DNA from: Candidatus Hadarchaeales archaeon | GTDB taxonomy: Archaea > Hadarchaeota > Hadarchaeia > Hadarchaeales > WYZ-LMO6 | Assembly (NCBI GenBank): GCA_038736355.1 | Contig: JAVYML010000003.1 | Coordinates: 148,093 to 212,092, forward strand | DNA length: 64,000 bases | Reading direction: 5' to 3' | In this document: positions 40,774 to 49,844 of the stretch, piece after piece | Position numbering within the stretch: position 1 is the first letter of the stretch | How the letters are laid out: each line of letters starts with the position of its first letter | Made by a program: the position numbers and the translations under genes | The notes under the pieces: generated by a model | What the model saw: only the letters and a program-made list of their open reading frames with translations | Databases searched by the model: none | What the model was told of the DNA's origin: nothing

Positions 40774-40965
40774 ATGCCAAAGTGTTCTTGCTGTGGGAGA
40801 GAATTGAAGGAAAAGGACAAAGAAAAGACATGGAGAGAATGCCGTTACTGCGGTTTGCCAGTATGTTTCAATTGTACCCACTATCTAGGAACCACCGTGC
40901 GTGATCTCTTTGGGGATCACATAGAAGTGGTCTGCGTTTGCGGTACTTGTAAACTCAGGAAGTGA
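40774..40965 (+). CDS. Small zinc-finger protein (63 aa)
   Basis: This small protein has four CxxC-type pairs: CSCCG, CRYCG, CFNC and CVCGTC, resembling a two-site (FYVE/LIM/AN1-like) zinc finger. I do not recognise the family. GAGGTG 5 nt before the ATG is a good ribosome-binding site, which together with the clean spacing argues that the ORF is real. It lies between a CBS protein and MptE and is probably cotranscribed with both. Confidence 0.7.
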   Translation: MPKCSCCGRELKEKDKEKTWRECRYCGLPVCFNCTHYLGTTVRDLFGDHIEVVCVCGTCKLRK

Positions 40966-40969
40966 AGGG

Positions 40970-41695
40970 ATGCGCTGGGAAGCTTGGGAACCTTGGTATT
41001 TCAGGATAGTGGAAAGGCTGAAACTGGATCCTAAGGAGGATGAAAGGGCAACCCTTTTACTTTCCCATCTTTTTCCTCCACCCGATCTTCATGGACTCAG
41101 AAAGTTAATAAGGGGGAGAAATTGTTTGGTCTTGGGAGCCGGACCTTCTCTGGAGGAAGATCTTCATAGGTTAGAAAGGTCCGGAAAACTGGGGATGACC
41201 CTTCTTGCTGCGGATGGTGCTACTTCGGCGGTAATGAAGTTCAGGGTACCGGAAATAGTGGTTACCGACTTGGATGGGAAGGTGGAAGACCAGGAAAAGG
41301 CCTGGAGAGAGGGGGCCTGGTTGGTTATTCATGTGCATGGTGATAACTATCATAGAGTAAGGGAATTCCTGAAAGGAAGAGAGCCCGTAAGGTTGTTGGG
41401 AACTACCCAGTTAAAACCTATGGGAAACCTCCTCAACTTCGGTGGTTTCACGGATGGGGATCGAGCAGCCTTCTTAGCTTGGGAGCTCGGAGCCGAAAAA
41501 ATTTTTCTGGCTGGAATGGATCTTGGGGAAAAAGTGGGAAAATACTCCGGAAAAGGGGAGAGCGAGAGGAAGAAGGAAAAATTGAGGATCTGTGGAGAAC
41601 TTTTGGGATGGTTGGCGGGAGAACTTGGTGCCCCCCTCGTGAACCTCACTTCTAGAGGTGTGGAAATCCCCAATATTCCGAGAGAAAATCCTTAA
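40970..41695 (+). CDS. mptE: 6-hydroxymethyl-7,8-dihydropterin pyrophosphokinase, MptE type (DUF115)
   Basis: The 241-residue product has the MptE/DUF115 core: NCLVLGAGPSLEEDLHRL, LLAADGATSAVMKF, EIVVTDLDGKVEDQ, VIHVHGDNYHRV, NFGGFTDGDRAAFLAWELGA and FLAGMDLGEKVGKYS. Archaeal MptE makes 6-hydroxymethyl-dihydropterin diphosphate for tetrahydromethanopterin (or folate) synthesis, so the organism probably uses a tetrahydromethanopterin-type C1 carrier. Length is normal. It is last in its unit and convergent with the acetate-transporter gene. Confidence 0.9.
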   Translation: MRWEAWEPWYFRIVERLKLDPKEDERATLLLSHLFPPPDLHGLRKLIRGRNCLVLGAGPSLEEDLHRLERSGKLGMTLLAADGATSAVMKFRVPEIVVTDLDGKVEDQEKAWREGAWLVIHVHGDNYHRVREFLKGREPVRLLGTTQLKPMGNLLNFGGFTDGDRAAFLAWELGAEKIFLAGMDLGEKVGKYSGKGESERKKEKLRICGELLGWLAGELGAPLVNLTSRGVEIPNIPRENP

Positions 41696-41701
41696 GTTTC
41701 T

Positions 41702-42259
41702 TCAGAGGGGGAGGACCCTCCTTCCATAGATGGAGTTCAAAATCACACCGGCAGAAGTATACAGTGCACTAAATCCGCAGAATACGCCTTCGGCCCCCGC
41801 TATCTTTAGAAGGAGGTCTTCACCCGTAGCAAAAGCGCCGGAAAGGAGGAAGAAAAGGATGGTGAGCGTAATGAAGACCGTTTGAAGGGCCCTTCCCCCT
41901 ACCTTAAAGGACCCCACCGTCATATAGAGAGTAAAGATCCCCCAAATGGCCATCCAAGCTGCAATTTCGTTGGGATCCCCTGCTACTAGGCCCTCCCACT
42001 CGAAGAGTTTGAAAAGGGAGAGTCCTATCCAGAAAAGGCCATAGGAAGTAAAAGCCGTTCCACCGAAAAGATTGCCTCTTTTGAAGTCTATAATTCCTGC
42101 TATGACTTGAGCCATTCCCCCGAAGAAAAACCCATAAGCAAAGGTGAGGGTGGCAGTTATCAGGCCCAAGTTGTGGAGGTTGAGAAGGATAGTAGTGGCT
42201 CCAAAAGCTACAAGACCGAGGGCTGCCGGATCGGCTAGGAGAGATTCCTTTTCGCTCAT
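41702..42259 (-). CDS. Acetate/succinate transporter, SatP/GPR1-FUN34-YaaH family
   Basis: This 185-residue protein has six membrane helices. The family motif is present in altered form (ADPAALGLVAFGATTILLNLHN in place of NPAPLGL), as are GFFFGGMAQVIAGIIDFKRGN and TAFTSYGLFWIGLS. The family moves acetate and other short monocarboxylates with protons. In this genome, with CoA-transferase and ligase genes nearby, export or import of fermentation acids is plausible. Confidence 0.88.
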   Translation of the reverse strand: MSEKESLLADPAALGLVAFGATTILLNLHNLGLITATLTFAYGFFFGGMAQVIAGIIDFKRGNLFGGTAFTSYGLFWIGLSLFKLFEWEGLVAGDPNEIAAWMAIWGIFTLYMTVGSFKVGGRALQTVFITLTILFFLLSGAFATGEDLLLKIAGAEGVFCGFSALYTSAGVILNSIYGRRVLPL

Positions 42260-42357
42260 GGAGGTTCTTTTCTTTTAAATTACGGTTTCCTTTTAAGTTT
42301 TTCAGAGACCCTTCTTGTGGTCCCAACCGAGAGACCGAGAACAGGTTAATTATAGGG

Positions 42358-42561
42358 CTAGGTTTGGGATTCTTTTTTCTTGAGGATTTCCAGGTAAAGA
42401 TTGCGGAGCTCTTCCTCTTTTTTCTTTTGTTCTTCAGGACTAGCTTTGGGTAACTCTAAACTTTCACCGTATTCCGCCAGCATTTGCTTGTATTTAGCGA
42501 GCTTGGCTTCCCTAGCCAATTGCCTTGCTTTTAGGGCCTTTTGTCCGGTTTTTTTGGTCAT
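42358..42561 (-). CDS. Small highly charged protein of unknown function
   Basis: I do not recognise this 67-residue protein. It is Lys/Glu/Gln-rich and almost entirely helical, with a basic N-terminal half (MTKKTGQKALKARQLAREAK) and an acidic/basic C-terminal half (ASPEEQKKKEEELRNLYLEI). ATG 42561 is chosen because a G-rich stretch (GTGGGGGGA) directly precedes it. A nucleic-acid-binding or coiled-coil role is possible but unsupported. The 96-nt spacer downstream to 42259 holds only promoter-like A/T tracts for the acetate transporter. Confidence 0.5.
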   Translation of the reverse strand: MTKKTGQKALKARQLAREAKLAKYKQMLAEYGESLELPKASPEEQKKKEEELRNLYLEILKKKESQT

Positions 42562-42628
42562 TCCCCCCACCCCACCTTAAGTCCTTCTTTTCTTTTCCCT
42601 TAATGGCTTCAAAAAAAGTTTTCGGAGT

Positions 42629-42991
42629 CTAGGAAGTCTTCTCTTTTTCCTCTTCTTTGAGCCAGAATTCGGCTTCTTTCCGAAGCTCCTTCAGGTATTG
42701 GGAGAAACCATCGTAGCTGAGATGGTAAAAGGTCTTACCCCCCATCCTCCTCGTAGAGATCATACCCTTTTCTCGGAGGGGCTTCAGCAGGATATAGAAG
42801 TGCTTGCGATGGGCTCCAGAAAGAGGATCCAGACCCAGCTCTTTCATTAGCTCCTCCATCCCCTTCGGCCCTTCTCGCAGGGACCTCAGTACCCTTCTCC
42901 CTTCTGGTTTTAGGGAGGTACTCTTAGGATGGTTGCCATACGCTAAGTCCAGAAGTCTTTCTGCACCCCCTTCCATCTTTTCACCTTCCAT
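42629..42991 (-). CDS. Winged-helix transcriptional regulator
   Basis: The 120-residue protein has an ArsR/PadR-like winged-helix region (about 28-95): LKPEGRRVLRSLREGPKGMEE, LGLDPLSGAHRKHFYILLKP, LREKGMISTRRMGGKTFYHLS, then a Glu-rich C-terminal helix. It probably binds DNA as a dimer; ligand unknown. A GTAACT-type half-site sits between its TATA-like element and its start, related to a perfect inverted repeat further upstream, so autoregulation is a reasonable hypothesis. Confidence 0.75.
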   Translation of the reverse strand: MEGEKMEGGAERLLDLAYGNHPKSTSLKPEGRRVLRSLREGPKGMEELMKELGLDPLSGAHRKHFYILLKPLREKGMISTRRMGGKTFYHLSYDGFSQYLKELRKEAEFWLKEEEKEKTS

Positions 42992-43012
42992 GAGTTATTT
43001 TTCCTTTATGAT

Positions 43013-43023
43013 AAGTAACTAAG
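43013..43023 (-). promoter_or_regulatory. Putative operator half-site upstream of the winged-helix gene
   Basis: The plus strand reads AAGTAACTAAG, close to one arm of the inverted repeat at 43104-43129 (GGTAACTAG). It lies 22-32 nt before the regulator's ATG and next to the TATA-like TTAAAAAG on the minus strand, a position where a bound repressor would block transcription. Confidence 0.3.
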
Positions 43024-43103
43024 CTTTTTAATCCTTTTTCATGAGTATTCTAGAGAGCTTTCAAGGGGGTTTTCGTTTGTCAACCTTTTTCTCGTCCCTT
43101 TTC

Positions 43104-43129
43104 CTAGTTACCCTTTGAAAGGTAACTAG
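43104..43129. repeat. Perfect 9-bp inverted repeat in the spacer between two regulators
   Basis: CTAGTTACC - 8-nt spacer - GGTAACTAG. The arms are exact reverse complements. The element is the only strong structure in the 220-nt gene-free stretch 42992-43211 and could be an operator or, as RNA, a hairpin ending the upstream regulator transcript. Confidence 0.6.
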
Positions 43130-43211
43130 CCCATTCTATCCGGATGTTTTGGTCTCATTTTTCCTTTTTCTTGAAAGAAGTCCTTTCGGTAGATTACTCT
43201 TCATAAGTACT

Positions 43212-43697
43212 TCATCCCTCCCCAACCACTAATCCCTTCACTTCTCTCTCCACTTCCTCTACCTTCTCCAAGAACTTTCTAGCCCCTTTTCCCACTTCGT
43301 CTTCTCTCTGGGCCAAACTACCCATCCTTTCCCGGAGTTCCCCCAGCCTCTTGACCACTTTTTCTTTGTTTATCTCCTCTCTCAGTTTTCCTTTCACCTC
43401 TTGGGAATAAGTCTCCTCCAACTCAATGTAGGCGTCTATTACTTCCGTTATCCCTTTCAGTTTTTCCAACAAAATCGCTAACTCTTCCCCTCTCTCTGTT
43501 AACCTTACCAGTCTTTTCCTTCCCTTCTCTTCGGAAATGATCAACCCCATTCTTTCCAATTTCGATAGAATATTGAAAGCATGGGCAAAGGTAGTTTCCA
43601 CTTTTTTGGCTATGGCAGAGGGATAAGTCTCCCCTGTTCTTAGGGCTAATAGGATCTCAGTGGGTTTTTCTTGCACCAAGAATTTCCACGTTTTCAT
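43212..43697 (-). CDS. MarR/PadR-like winged-helix regulator with coiled-coil tail
   Basis: In this 161-residue protein, residues about 8-78 form a winged helix (PTEILLALRTGETYPSAIAKKV, FAHAFNILSKLERMGLIISEEK, RLVRLTERGEELA). The remainder is a long, charged helical region suited to dimerisation. Target and ligand are unknown. The promoter region is strongly AT-rich with a TATA box about 27 nt before the ATG, and it carries a GTATAC/TGTACA motif that could be an operator. Confidence 0.77.
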   Translation of the reverse strand: MKTWKFLVQEKPTEILLALRTGETYPSAIAKKVETTFAHAFNILSKLERMGLIISEEKGRKRLVRLTERGEELAILLEKLKGITEVIDAYIELEETYSQEVKGKLREEINKEKVVKRLGELRERMGSLAQREDEVGKGARKFLEKVEEVEREVKGLVVGEG

Positions 43698-43709
43698 CTA
43701 TTTAATTTT

Positions 43710-43728
43710 GTATACTTGTACATATATA
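43710..43728 (-). promoter_or_regulatory. TATA box and possible operator for the winged-helix gene at 43212-43697
   Basis: The plus strand reads GTATACTTGTACATATATA. The minus-strand ATATATATGTAC is centred about 26 nt before the ATG at 43697, and the overlapping GTATAC and TGTACA palindromes could bind a dimeric regulator. The rest of the 178-nt AT-rich spacer up to 43875 shows no convincing gene. Confidence 0.4.
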
Positions 43729-43875
43729 TTTTTCGGTAAATTTCCTTCCAATTTTTTCTACGATATTTTATATTTTAAAGTGTTTATATAATTAATTGAA
43801 CATACTAAAAAATATATAGTAAAGGAGAAGATGAATTACATATGTGTGAGGTCATGGGGCTTGAGAACTAAGGGT

Positions 43876-45486
43876 TTAAGCGTGGAGAGCCCGGCAAAGA
43901 GCAGCCTTTATGAAGGCGTCGAAGACGGGAGAGGGACGGGTAGGCCGGGATTTAAACTCTGGGTGAAATTGTGTTCCTATAAAGAAGGGATGATCTGGAA
44001 GTTCTAATATTTCCATCCTTTTGCCATCCGGACTTTTTCCAGAAAAGACGAGATTCTTCTCCACCAGCAGAGGGAGATACTCGGGATTTACTTCGTATCT
44101 GTGTCGATGTCTCTCTGAAATCCTTTCTTGACGATAAATCTGGAAAGCCTTGGTTCCCTTCTCTAGCACTACCTCCAAAGCACCCAGTCTCATGGTTCCT
44201 CCCAATTCCTTGAGACCCCTTTGTTCCGGAAGTAGATCTATAACGGGATGTGGGGTGAAGGGATCTATTTCAGTACTGTTGGCTCCTTCCAAACCTACCA
44301 CATTTCTTGCAAATTCTACTACTGCAAGTTGAAAACCGAAGCAAAGCCCCAAAAAGGGGACAAGATTTTCTCTGGCCCATTTTATCGCAAGAATTTTGCC
44401 CTCGGCCCCTCTGGGACCAAAGCCTCCAGGAACAATCACCCCGTGACATTCTGAAAGTTCTCGAAGGGAAGATTCCGTTACTTTTTCTAATCTCTCAGCG
44501 TTTATCCACTTTATCTCCAACTTGGCATCGTTTTTTGCGGCAGCATGTCTTAAGGCCTCATGGATGCTGAGATAGGTATCTGTGAATCTTATGTACTTCC
44601 CTACTATTGCTATCTTCACGGGTTTGCTTGCGTTATCCATCCTCGAGACTATTTCTATCCATTCCCCCAAATCTAGATCCCCAGGTCTGAGACCAAGCTT
44701 CTGCAATACGATGGAACTGAGATTCTCATGTTCCAGAACCAACGGAAGCTCATAAATATTCTTTACATCTACTGCACTTATGACTTCATTTTCCCACACA
44801 TTGCAGAAGAGGGAAATCTTCCTCCTAGCTTCCGTCGTTAAGGGGGTTGCGGAACGGCAGATGATAATATCGGGAGAGATTCCTAACTGTCTTAGTTCTT
44901 TTACACTGTGCTGGGTAGGTTTAGTTTTCTGTTCTCCCACTGGGCCCGAAGTGGGAACGAGTGTGACGTGAATGAAAAGAGTGTTGGTTGGCCCTTCTTC
45001 CAATCTCATCTGCCTGGCGGCCTCGAGGAAAGGCATACTCTCCATATCTCCCACCGTTCCTCCTATTTCCACCAAACAAACATCGGCACCGCTCTTTAGG
45101 GCCGCCTGTCTTATCCTTCTCTTTATTTCGTCCACCACGTGTGGTATGATCTGCACCGTGCGGCCGAGATACTCACCCCTTCTCTCCTTTGAAATCACTT
45201 CGTAGTAAATTTGCCCAGTGGTAATATTGTGATCCTTCGTGAGATTTATGTCTAGAAATCTCTCGTAATGTCCCATGTCTAGGTCTATTTCCCCTCCATC
45301 TTCTGTAACGAAGATTTCTCCGTGTTCAAAGGGATTCATAGTGCCAGCATCCATGTTGAGATAGGGATCTATTTTGATAGCGGTGACCTTTAGCCCTCTA
45401 GCCTGAAGGAGCTTCCCCAGGCTGGCGGTGGTAAGCCCCTTCCCTAGACCGCTCATTACCCCTCCTGTTACCATGATGTACTTCAT
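43876..45486 (-). CDS. pyrG: CTP synthase
   Basis: This 536-residue protein has the N-terminal amidoligase domain ([57 protein letters not shown]) and the glutaminase domain with the catalytic Cys in [17 protein letters not shown] and His/Glu in [10 protein letters not shown]. It converts UTP to CTP with glutamine and ATP. It is the last gene of the pyrimidine operon, its ATG overlapping the pyrD stop by 4 nt, which joins CTP formation to UMP synthesis. Confidence 0.98.
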   Translation of the reverse strand: MKYIMVTGGVMSGLGKGLTTASLGKLLQARGLKVTAIKIDPYLNMDAGTMNPFEHGEIFVTEDGGEIDLDMGHYERFLDINLTKDHNITTGQIYYEVISKERRGEYLGRTVQIIPHVVDEIKRRIRQAALKSGADVCLVEIGGTVGDMESMPFLEAARQMRLEEGPTNTLFIHVTLVPTSGPVGEQKTKPTQHSVKELRQLGISPDIIICRSATPLTTEARRKISLFCNVWENEVISAVDVKNIYELPLVLEHENLSSIVLQKLGLRPGDLDLGEWIEIVSRMDNASKPVKIAIVGKYIRFTDTYLSIHEALRHAAAKNDAKLEIKWINAERLEKVTESSLRELSECHGVIVPGGFGPRGAEGKILAIKWARENLVPFLGLCFGFQLAVVEFARNVVGLEGANSTEIDPFTPHPVIDLLPEQRGLKELGGTMRLGALEVVLEKGTKAFQIYRQERISERHRHRYEVNPEYLPLLVEKNLVFSGKSPDGKRMEILELPDHPFFIGTQFHPEFKSRPTRPSPVFDAFIKAALCRALHA

Positions 45487-46388
45487 TCCCGCAGTCCCCC
45501 CACCAAATTATTTACGTTTTGGACACCTTCCCTTTTTAAATAATTCGAAAGTCCTTTGCAGATTTCGGCAAAAATCCCCAGTCCCCTTGTAATCACCGCA
45601 GATCCTACCTGTACGGCCGTAGCCCCAGCGAGAATGAATTCCATCGCACTTTTCCAATCCTCCACCCCACCACATCCTATGATGGGTATGGAGAGGTTTC
45701 TATGGAGCTCGTATACGCATCGAAGGGCTACAGGTCGAATGGCAGGACCCGAGAGACCGCCCACAATATTTGAGAGAACGGCCCTTTTGCTATAAACGTC
45801 AACTACCATCGCAGGAAGGGTGTTGATGGCGACTATTCCATCTGCCTCCTCCCGCTCAGCGGAAAGAGCGGAAGCTACGAGCTTATCCGAAAATCCAAGT
45901 TTCACGAAAAGGGGAATGGAAAGACATTCTCTAGTCTTTTTCACAACTTCCCGAACGAGTTTGGGATCCTTGCCTATCTCTAATCCATGACTTTTTACAT
46001 GGGGACAGGAGAGGTTAAGTTCTATGGCGTCTGCCCCTGCCTCCTCGGCTTTGGATGCTATAAGTGCGAACTCTTCACTTTTTTCTCCAGCCACGCTCAC
46101 GATGACTGGCCCACCCCCTCTTTTTGCCTTGGGAAGTTCTTCCCTCAGATATTCTTCATAGCCTGGATTGGTTAAACCCACCGCATTCACCAATCCTCCT
46201 TCCACTCCTACCACCACAGGGGTCTTGTATCCCTCCCGTCTTTCCAACGTTAGGCTCTTCGTTACCACTCCTCCTGCACCTTCCCTCAGGGCACGACAAA
46301 GAAGGGACCCAGCGGAAAGAACCCCGGAAGCCAGAATAGTGGGGTTAGGCAGTTTCAGTTTTCCCAACCTCACCATAAGTCTTGACAT
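45483..46388 (-). CDS. pyrD: Dihydroorotate dehydrogenase, class 1B catalytic subunit
   Basis: This protein of about 301 residues has the FMN-binding barrel: [45 protein letters not shown] with the class 1B catalytic Cys, [22 protein letters not shown] and [19 protein letters not shown]. Presence of pyrK in the same operon supports an NAD-linked PyrDK enzyme. ATG 46388 (GGTGG 5 nt upstream) is preferred to the GTG at 46397. Its start overlaps the pyrC end by 44 nt. Confidence 0.95.
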   Translation of the reverse strand: MSRLMVRLGKLKLPNPTILASGVLSAGSLLCRALREGAGGVVTKSLTLERREGYKTPVVVGVEGGLVNAVGLTNPGYEEYLREELPKAKRGGGPVIVSVAGEKSEEFALIASKAEEAGADAIELNLSCPHVKSHGLEIGKDPKLVREVVKKTRECLSIPLFVKLGFSDKLVASALSAEREEADGIVAINTLPAMVVDVYSKRAVLSNIVGGLSGPAIRPVALRCVYELHRNLSIPIIGCGGVEDWKSAMEFILAGATAVQVGSAVITRGLGIFAEICKGLSNYLKREGVQNVNNLVGGLRE

Positions 46389-47598
46389 TTTTTCCACCCA
46401 AATCCTCCATTATTTCTCCATCTAAAAACACGGGTCTCCCTCTTACGATGGTACAGACAGGGGCTCCCACCACCATCCTTCCCTCGAAGGGACTGTGTTT
46501 GGCCTTACTTTCGAACTCGGAAGGATTTATCTTGAAGCTCTTTTTTAAATCCACTACTGTGAGGTTGCCCACGTAGCCACGTTCTATTCTTCCTGCAGGT
46601 AGTTTCAGAAGGGAAGCAGGTGCCTCACTACACGCCCTTACTACCTCCCTCAGTCCTAATTTACCCTTTTTAACTAGGGTGAGAAGGAGAGGAAGTTCCG
46701 TTTCTAATCCCGGGAAACCTCCAGGACCGGCCGGGTCCTCCTTTTCCTCCAGCAGATGGGGGGCATGATCCGAAGTAACGGCTTCTATTCTCCCCGTTCT
46801 CAGTGCCAAGAGAAGAGCGATTCTGTCCTCTTCAAGGCGAAGAGGGGGAAAAACCCTGAAAAGGGGATGCTCCTTACGGGTTAAAAGAAGATAGTGCGGA
46901 CAAGTATCGGCAGAGACTTTTATCTTTTCCCTCCACTTTTCCAATTCTCCGAGACCTGCCGAAGAAGAGAGGTGAGTGATATGAAGTCTGAAGTGGTGTT
47001 TCAAGGAGAGCTCCGCCATCTTCCTTATTCCCATCACTTCTGCTTCTACAGGTCTCTCTCCATCTCTGAAGAAGGCAGGATCCTCGGCATGTGATATTAC
47101 CAATAGTCTTTCCTTGGCTGCGAATCGGAGAGTTTCTTCTAGGATTTCCTTCTCACCATCTTCCGGTAGGTAAACCTTGATGCCAAGACATCTTCTTTTT
47201 ACTTCTTTTCCGAGTTCACTTCTTTTCTCTGGTACTCCAAAGTACAAACCGAAGTCCACCACAGCCTTCCTTTTCCCCAGTTCCTCCCTTTTCCTCAACA
47301 CCGAGATTTTGTTGACTTTGGGAAGGGTGTTGGGCATGTCCACGACTACAGTATACCCTCCCCTAGCGGCAGCCCGGGTCCCCGTTCTGAAGTCTTCTTT
47401 GTAGGAGAGTCTAAAGTCCCTTAGATGTACGTGCATATCGATCAGACCCGGAAGAATTATTTTTCCTCTGAAGTCCAACATTTCTCCACTGGGAGAAATC
47501 TTTTCGCCAACTTCCTCTATTCTTCCCCCCGAAATCCTGACGCTTCCCTCCTTTATTCCGGTGGGAGTGAAGATTTTTCCCTTTACCGTTAGCTCCAA
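46345..47598 (-). CDS. pyrC: Dihydroorotase
   Basis: The 417-residue product starts with TTG 47598. Amidohydrolase metal ligands are visible: HVHLRD in LIDMHVHLRDF, the carbamylated-Lys region GIKVYLPEDG, VISHAEDPAF, LHITHLSSSAGL and SDHAPHLLEEKE. It cyclises carbamoyl-aspartate to dihydroorotate. The size matches type I dihydroorotases. It lies 56 nt downstream of pyrK, the largest gap inside the operon, with no clear promoter there. Confidence 0.95.
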   Translation of the reverse strand: MELTVKGKIFTPTGIKEGSVRISGGRIEEVGEKISPSGEMLDFRGKIILPGLIDMHVHLRDFRLSYKEDFRTGTRAAARGGYTVVVDMPNTLPKVNKISVLRKREELGKRKAVVDFGLYFGVPEKRSELGKEVKRRCLGIKVYLPEDGEKEILEETLRFAAKERLLVISHAEDPAFFRDGERPVEAEVMGIRKMAELSLKHHFRLHITHLSSSAGLGELEKWREKIKVSADTCPHYLLLTRKEHPLFRVFPPLRLEEDRIALLLALRTGRIEAVTSDHAPHLLEEKEDPAGPGGFPGLETELPLLLTLVKKGKLGLREVVRACSEAPASLLKLPAGRIERGYVGNLTVVDLKKSFKINPSEFESKAKHSPFEGRMVVGAPVCTIVRGRPVFLDGEIMEDLGGKNVKTYGEVGKTETA

Positions 47599-47654
47599 GT
47601 CTCCCCCTCTTTAATTATAGGGGGGGATAGGAAAAAAGGGAAATGCTGAGGGGT

Positions 47655-48458
47655 TTAAATTATTGGAAGTCTTCGACCCGCGGGATCCCTCACGAACTTT
47701 CCAAAGTCGGTGTTGAGCAATTTTTTTCCATCGAATACTGGGCCTTCCGTGCATACCCTCCATCCTACTGGATCGAGTACACATGAACCACATGCACCTA
47801 CACCGCACCTCATGTACCTCTCCAGCGAAACCTGTACTTTTCTCCCTTTCCTCACGCATTCTTTAACGATCCTCACCAGCATTTTCTCTGGACCGCAAGC
47901 TAAGATCTTCCAAGTTCTTTTGGAAAGTTCTCTCTCGAATAACTTCGTTACCAATCCTTTCTCACCTTTTGAACCATCTTCCGTGGTGACTTCTACTTCC
48001 GCCCCCATCTTTTCAGCCTCTTCAACGAAAAGGAGTTCGGAACTCGTTTTTGCCCCTATCAGCATCTTTACCTCTTCCCCTCTTTTCCGGAGCTTTTCGC
48101 AAGCAAAAATAAGGGGTGCCACTCCCGTCCCCCCTCCTACTAGTAGATACGGTCCCTTTTCCAAGTGGAATCCCTTACCCAACGGTCCTTTTATTCCCAA
48201 GTATTCTCCCTTTCCTATTTTTTGTAACTTGGAAGTGGTTTCACCCACTTTAGCCACTGAAATTCTGAATCTCCTTCCATACCACCCTGAGACGCTCATG
48301 GGAATCTCCTCTTCTCCAGGCAACCATACCATGACGAATTGTCCGGGCACGGGTTCATGAGGGAAAGGGGAAGAAAGGTGAATGGAAACGACTTCCGGAG
48401 TCTCACGCACCACCTTCTCCACCCTGGTCGGGTACATTCCGAGTTCTTCAAACTTCAA
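47655..48458 (-). CDS. pyrK: Dihydroorotate dehydrogenase electron-transfer subunit
   Basis: This 267-residue protein has an FAD/NAD ferredoxin-reductase fold (VPGQFVMVWLPGEEEIPMSV, GPYLLVGGGTGVAPLIFAC) and a [2Fe-2S] site CGVGACGSCVL with a later Cys (GWRVCTEGP). It passes electrons from PyrD to NAD+. The start is TTG 48458. It follows pyrI by 4 nt. Confidence 0.94.
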   Translation of the reverse strand: MKFEELGMYPTRVEKVVRETPEVVSIHLSSPFPHEPVPGQFVMVWLPGEEEIPMSVSGWYGRRFRISVAKVGETTSKLQKIGKGEYLGIKGPLGKGFHLEKGPYLLVGGGTGVAPLIFACEKLRKRGEEVKMLIGAKTSSELLFVEEAEKMGAEVEVTTEDGSKGEKGLVTKLFERELSKRTWKILACGPEKMLVRIVKECVRKGRKVQVSLERYMRCGVGACGSCVLDPVGWRVCTEGPVFDGKKLLNTDFGKFVRDPAGRRLPII

Positions 48459-48462
48459 GCTC

Positions 48463-48942
48463 CTACCCCGTGAACTGCTTTACTATCTCTTCTTGGGAAA
48501 TCCTGTTTCCACAATACTCGCAAAGGAGAAGGAGGGGAGAACGTGAATAGACCTTGAAGGTAGGAACCACGGGTTCTCTTGGCTTGTTGGTGATACAACT
48601 GGGATTGGTACATCTCACTATACCTTGGACACGTTCAGGAAGCTTCACCTTGTTTTTCTTCACCACTTTGTACTCTTGGATCACGTTGATGGTGGCTTCT
48701 GGAGCAACGAGTGCTATTCTGTTCACTTCTACGGGAGAAAGTTCCTTGCCCTCTACTTTTACTATATCTTTCCTTCCATATTTTTTACTATCCACGTTCA
48801 TTACCACGGCAACTGTATGTTTTCCCCCTCCTACTCCTAAAATCTTTATCACGTTGAGGGCCTGACCCGCCGGGATATGGTCTATCACCGTGCCCTTCTC
48901 TATTTTCCTCACGACCAGTTCTTGTGAACTTCCCGACATCAT
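48463..48942 (-). CDS. pyrI: Aspartate carbamoyltransferase regulatory subunit
   Basis: This 159-residue protein has an N-terminal nucleotide-binding domain ([20 protein letters not shown]) and a C-terminal zinc domain with four cysteines ([10 protein letters not shown] and [10 protein letters not shown]). It gives allosteric control of PyrB by nucleotides. ATGA overlap with the pyrB start region shows tight coupling of the two subunits. Confidence 0.97.
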   Translation of the reverse strand: MMSGSSQELVVRKIEKGTVIDHIPAGQALNVIKILGVGGGKHTVAVVMNVDSKKYGRKDIVKVEGKELSPVEVNRIALVAPEATINVIQEYKVVKKNKVKLPERVQGIVRCTNPSCITNKPREPVVPTFKVYSRSPLLLLCEYCGNRISQEEIVKQFTG

Positions 48943-49844
48943 TCCACTCCCAACAGGAGAGAAAGTAAAGCCATTCTCACTGGCACAGCATAGGCAGCTT
49001 GTTGGAAATACCTAGCACGTTTATTCTCATCCACCTTTAGGTCTATTTCATCTACCTTGGGTAGGGGATGGAGGATGATGGCATCCTCTCTCATTTTTTC
49101 CACCAATTCTGATGTAAGCCTATAGCTTCCTTTTACTTTTTCGAACTCAGAAGGATCCGGAAACCTTTCTTTTTGGATCCTCGTGATATAAAGTACTTCT
49201 ATCTCTCCAATTACCTTGTCCAAATCTTGGGTGAGTTCAAATTCCGTTCCAGAGGCTTTCAAAAAGTCCAGTACCTCTTCCCTAGGCTTGAGGGGTGGAG
49301 GAGATACCAGAAAAAGTTTTTCCACTCCGAACTTGCATATTCCGTAGAGGAAAGAGGTAACGGCTCTTCCGTATCTCAAATCCCCCACCGCCGCTATGGT
49401 TAGATTTTCTATCTTCCCCATCTCCTTTTTTATGGTGTAGAGATCCACCATAGCCTGAGTAGGATGATGTTGTTTTCCATCCCCCCCGTTTATCACGGGA
49501 ACTTCTGCTACCTCCGCCGCCAACTTGGCCGCACCTTCCAAGGGATGCCTGATCACTATCACGTCAGCATAGGAATCCAACATTCTCACAGTATCCGCTA
49601 GGTTTTCCCCCTTTGCCAGGGAAGTAGCTTCCTCCCCTCCCACCCCTATTACACTTCCCCCCAACTTCAGCATGGCGGTTTCAAAACTCAACCTCGTACG
49701 AGTACTTGGTTCAAAGAAAGCCGTGGCAAGGATTTTTCCCCTGAGTTTTTCCCCCGGTTTGATGGCAGAGGCCTTTTTAAAGAGTTGTTCCAATTCTGAA
49801 GCAGAAAAATCTAGAATAGAAAGCACATCCCTTCCTTTAAACAT
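48939..49844 (-). CDS. pyrB: Aspartate carbamoyltransferase catalytic subunit
   Basis: This 301-residue protein has the carbamoyl-phosphate motif [12 protein letters not shown], the loop [41 protein letters not shown] and [12 protein letters not shown]. It joins carbamoyl phosphate and aspartate. It overlaps pyrE by 8 nt upstream and pyrI by 4 nt downstream. Confidence 0.98.
   Translation of the reverse strand: MFKGRDVLSILDFSASELEQLFKKASAIKPGEKLRGKILATAFFEPSTRTRLSFETAMLKLGGSVIGVGGEEATSLAKGENLADTVRMLDSYADVIVIRHPLEGAAKLAAEVAEVPVINGGDGKQHHPTQAMVDLYTIKKEMGKIENLTIAAVGDLRYGRAVTSFLYGICKFGVEKLFLVSPPPLKPREEVLDFLKASGTEFELTQDLDKVIGEIEVLYITRIQKERFPDPSEFEKVKGSYRLTSELVEKMREDAIILHPLPKVDEIDLKVDENKRARYFQQAAYAVPVRMALLSLLLGVE

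Noticed and set aside
43698-43875. AT-rich spacer as a replication origin
   Set aside because: There is no cdc6/orc1 gene nearby and no repeated origin-recognition-box motif could be made out; it is explained as a promoter region.
43831-43880. Possible C/D-box sRNA near the AT-rich spacer
   Set aside because: The sequence resembles only part of a C box (GATGAAT) and no matching D/C'/D' boxes at suitable spacing were found.
43831-44007. 58-codon ORF beginning MNYICVRSWGL with a GGAG site, antisense to the end of pyrG
   Set aside because: Most of it is the complement of pyrG coding sequence and the peptide has no recognisable features. Only the first 15 codons lie in free sequence.
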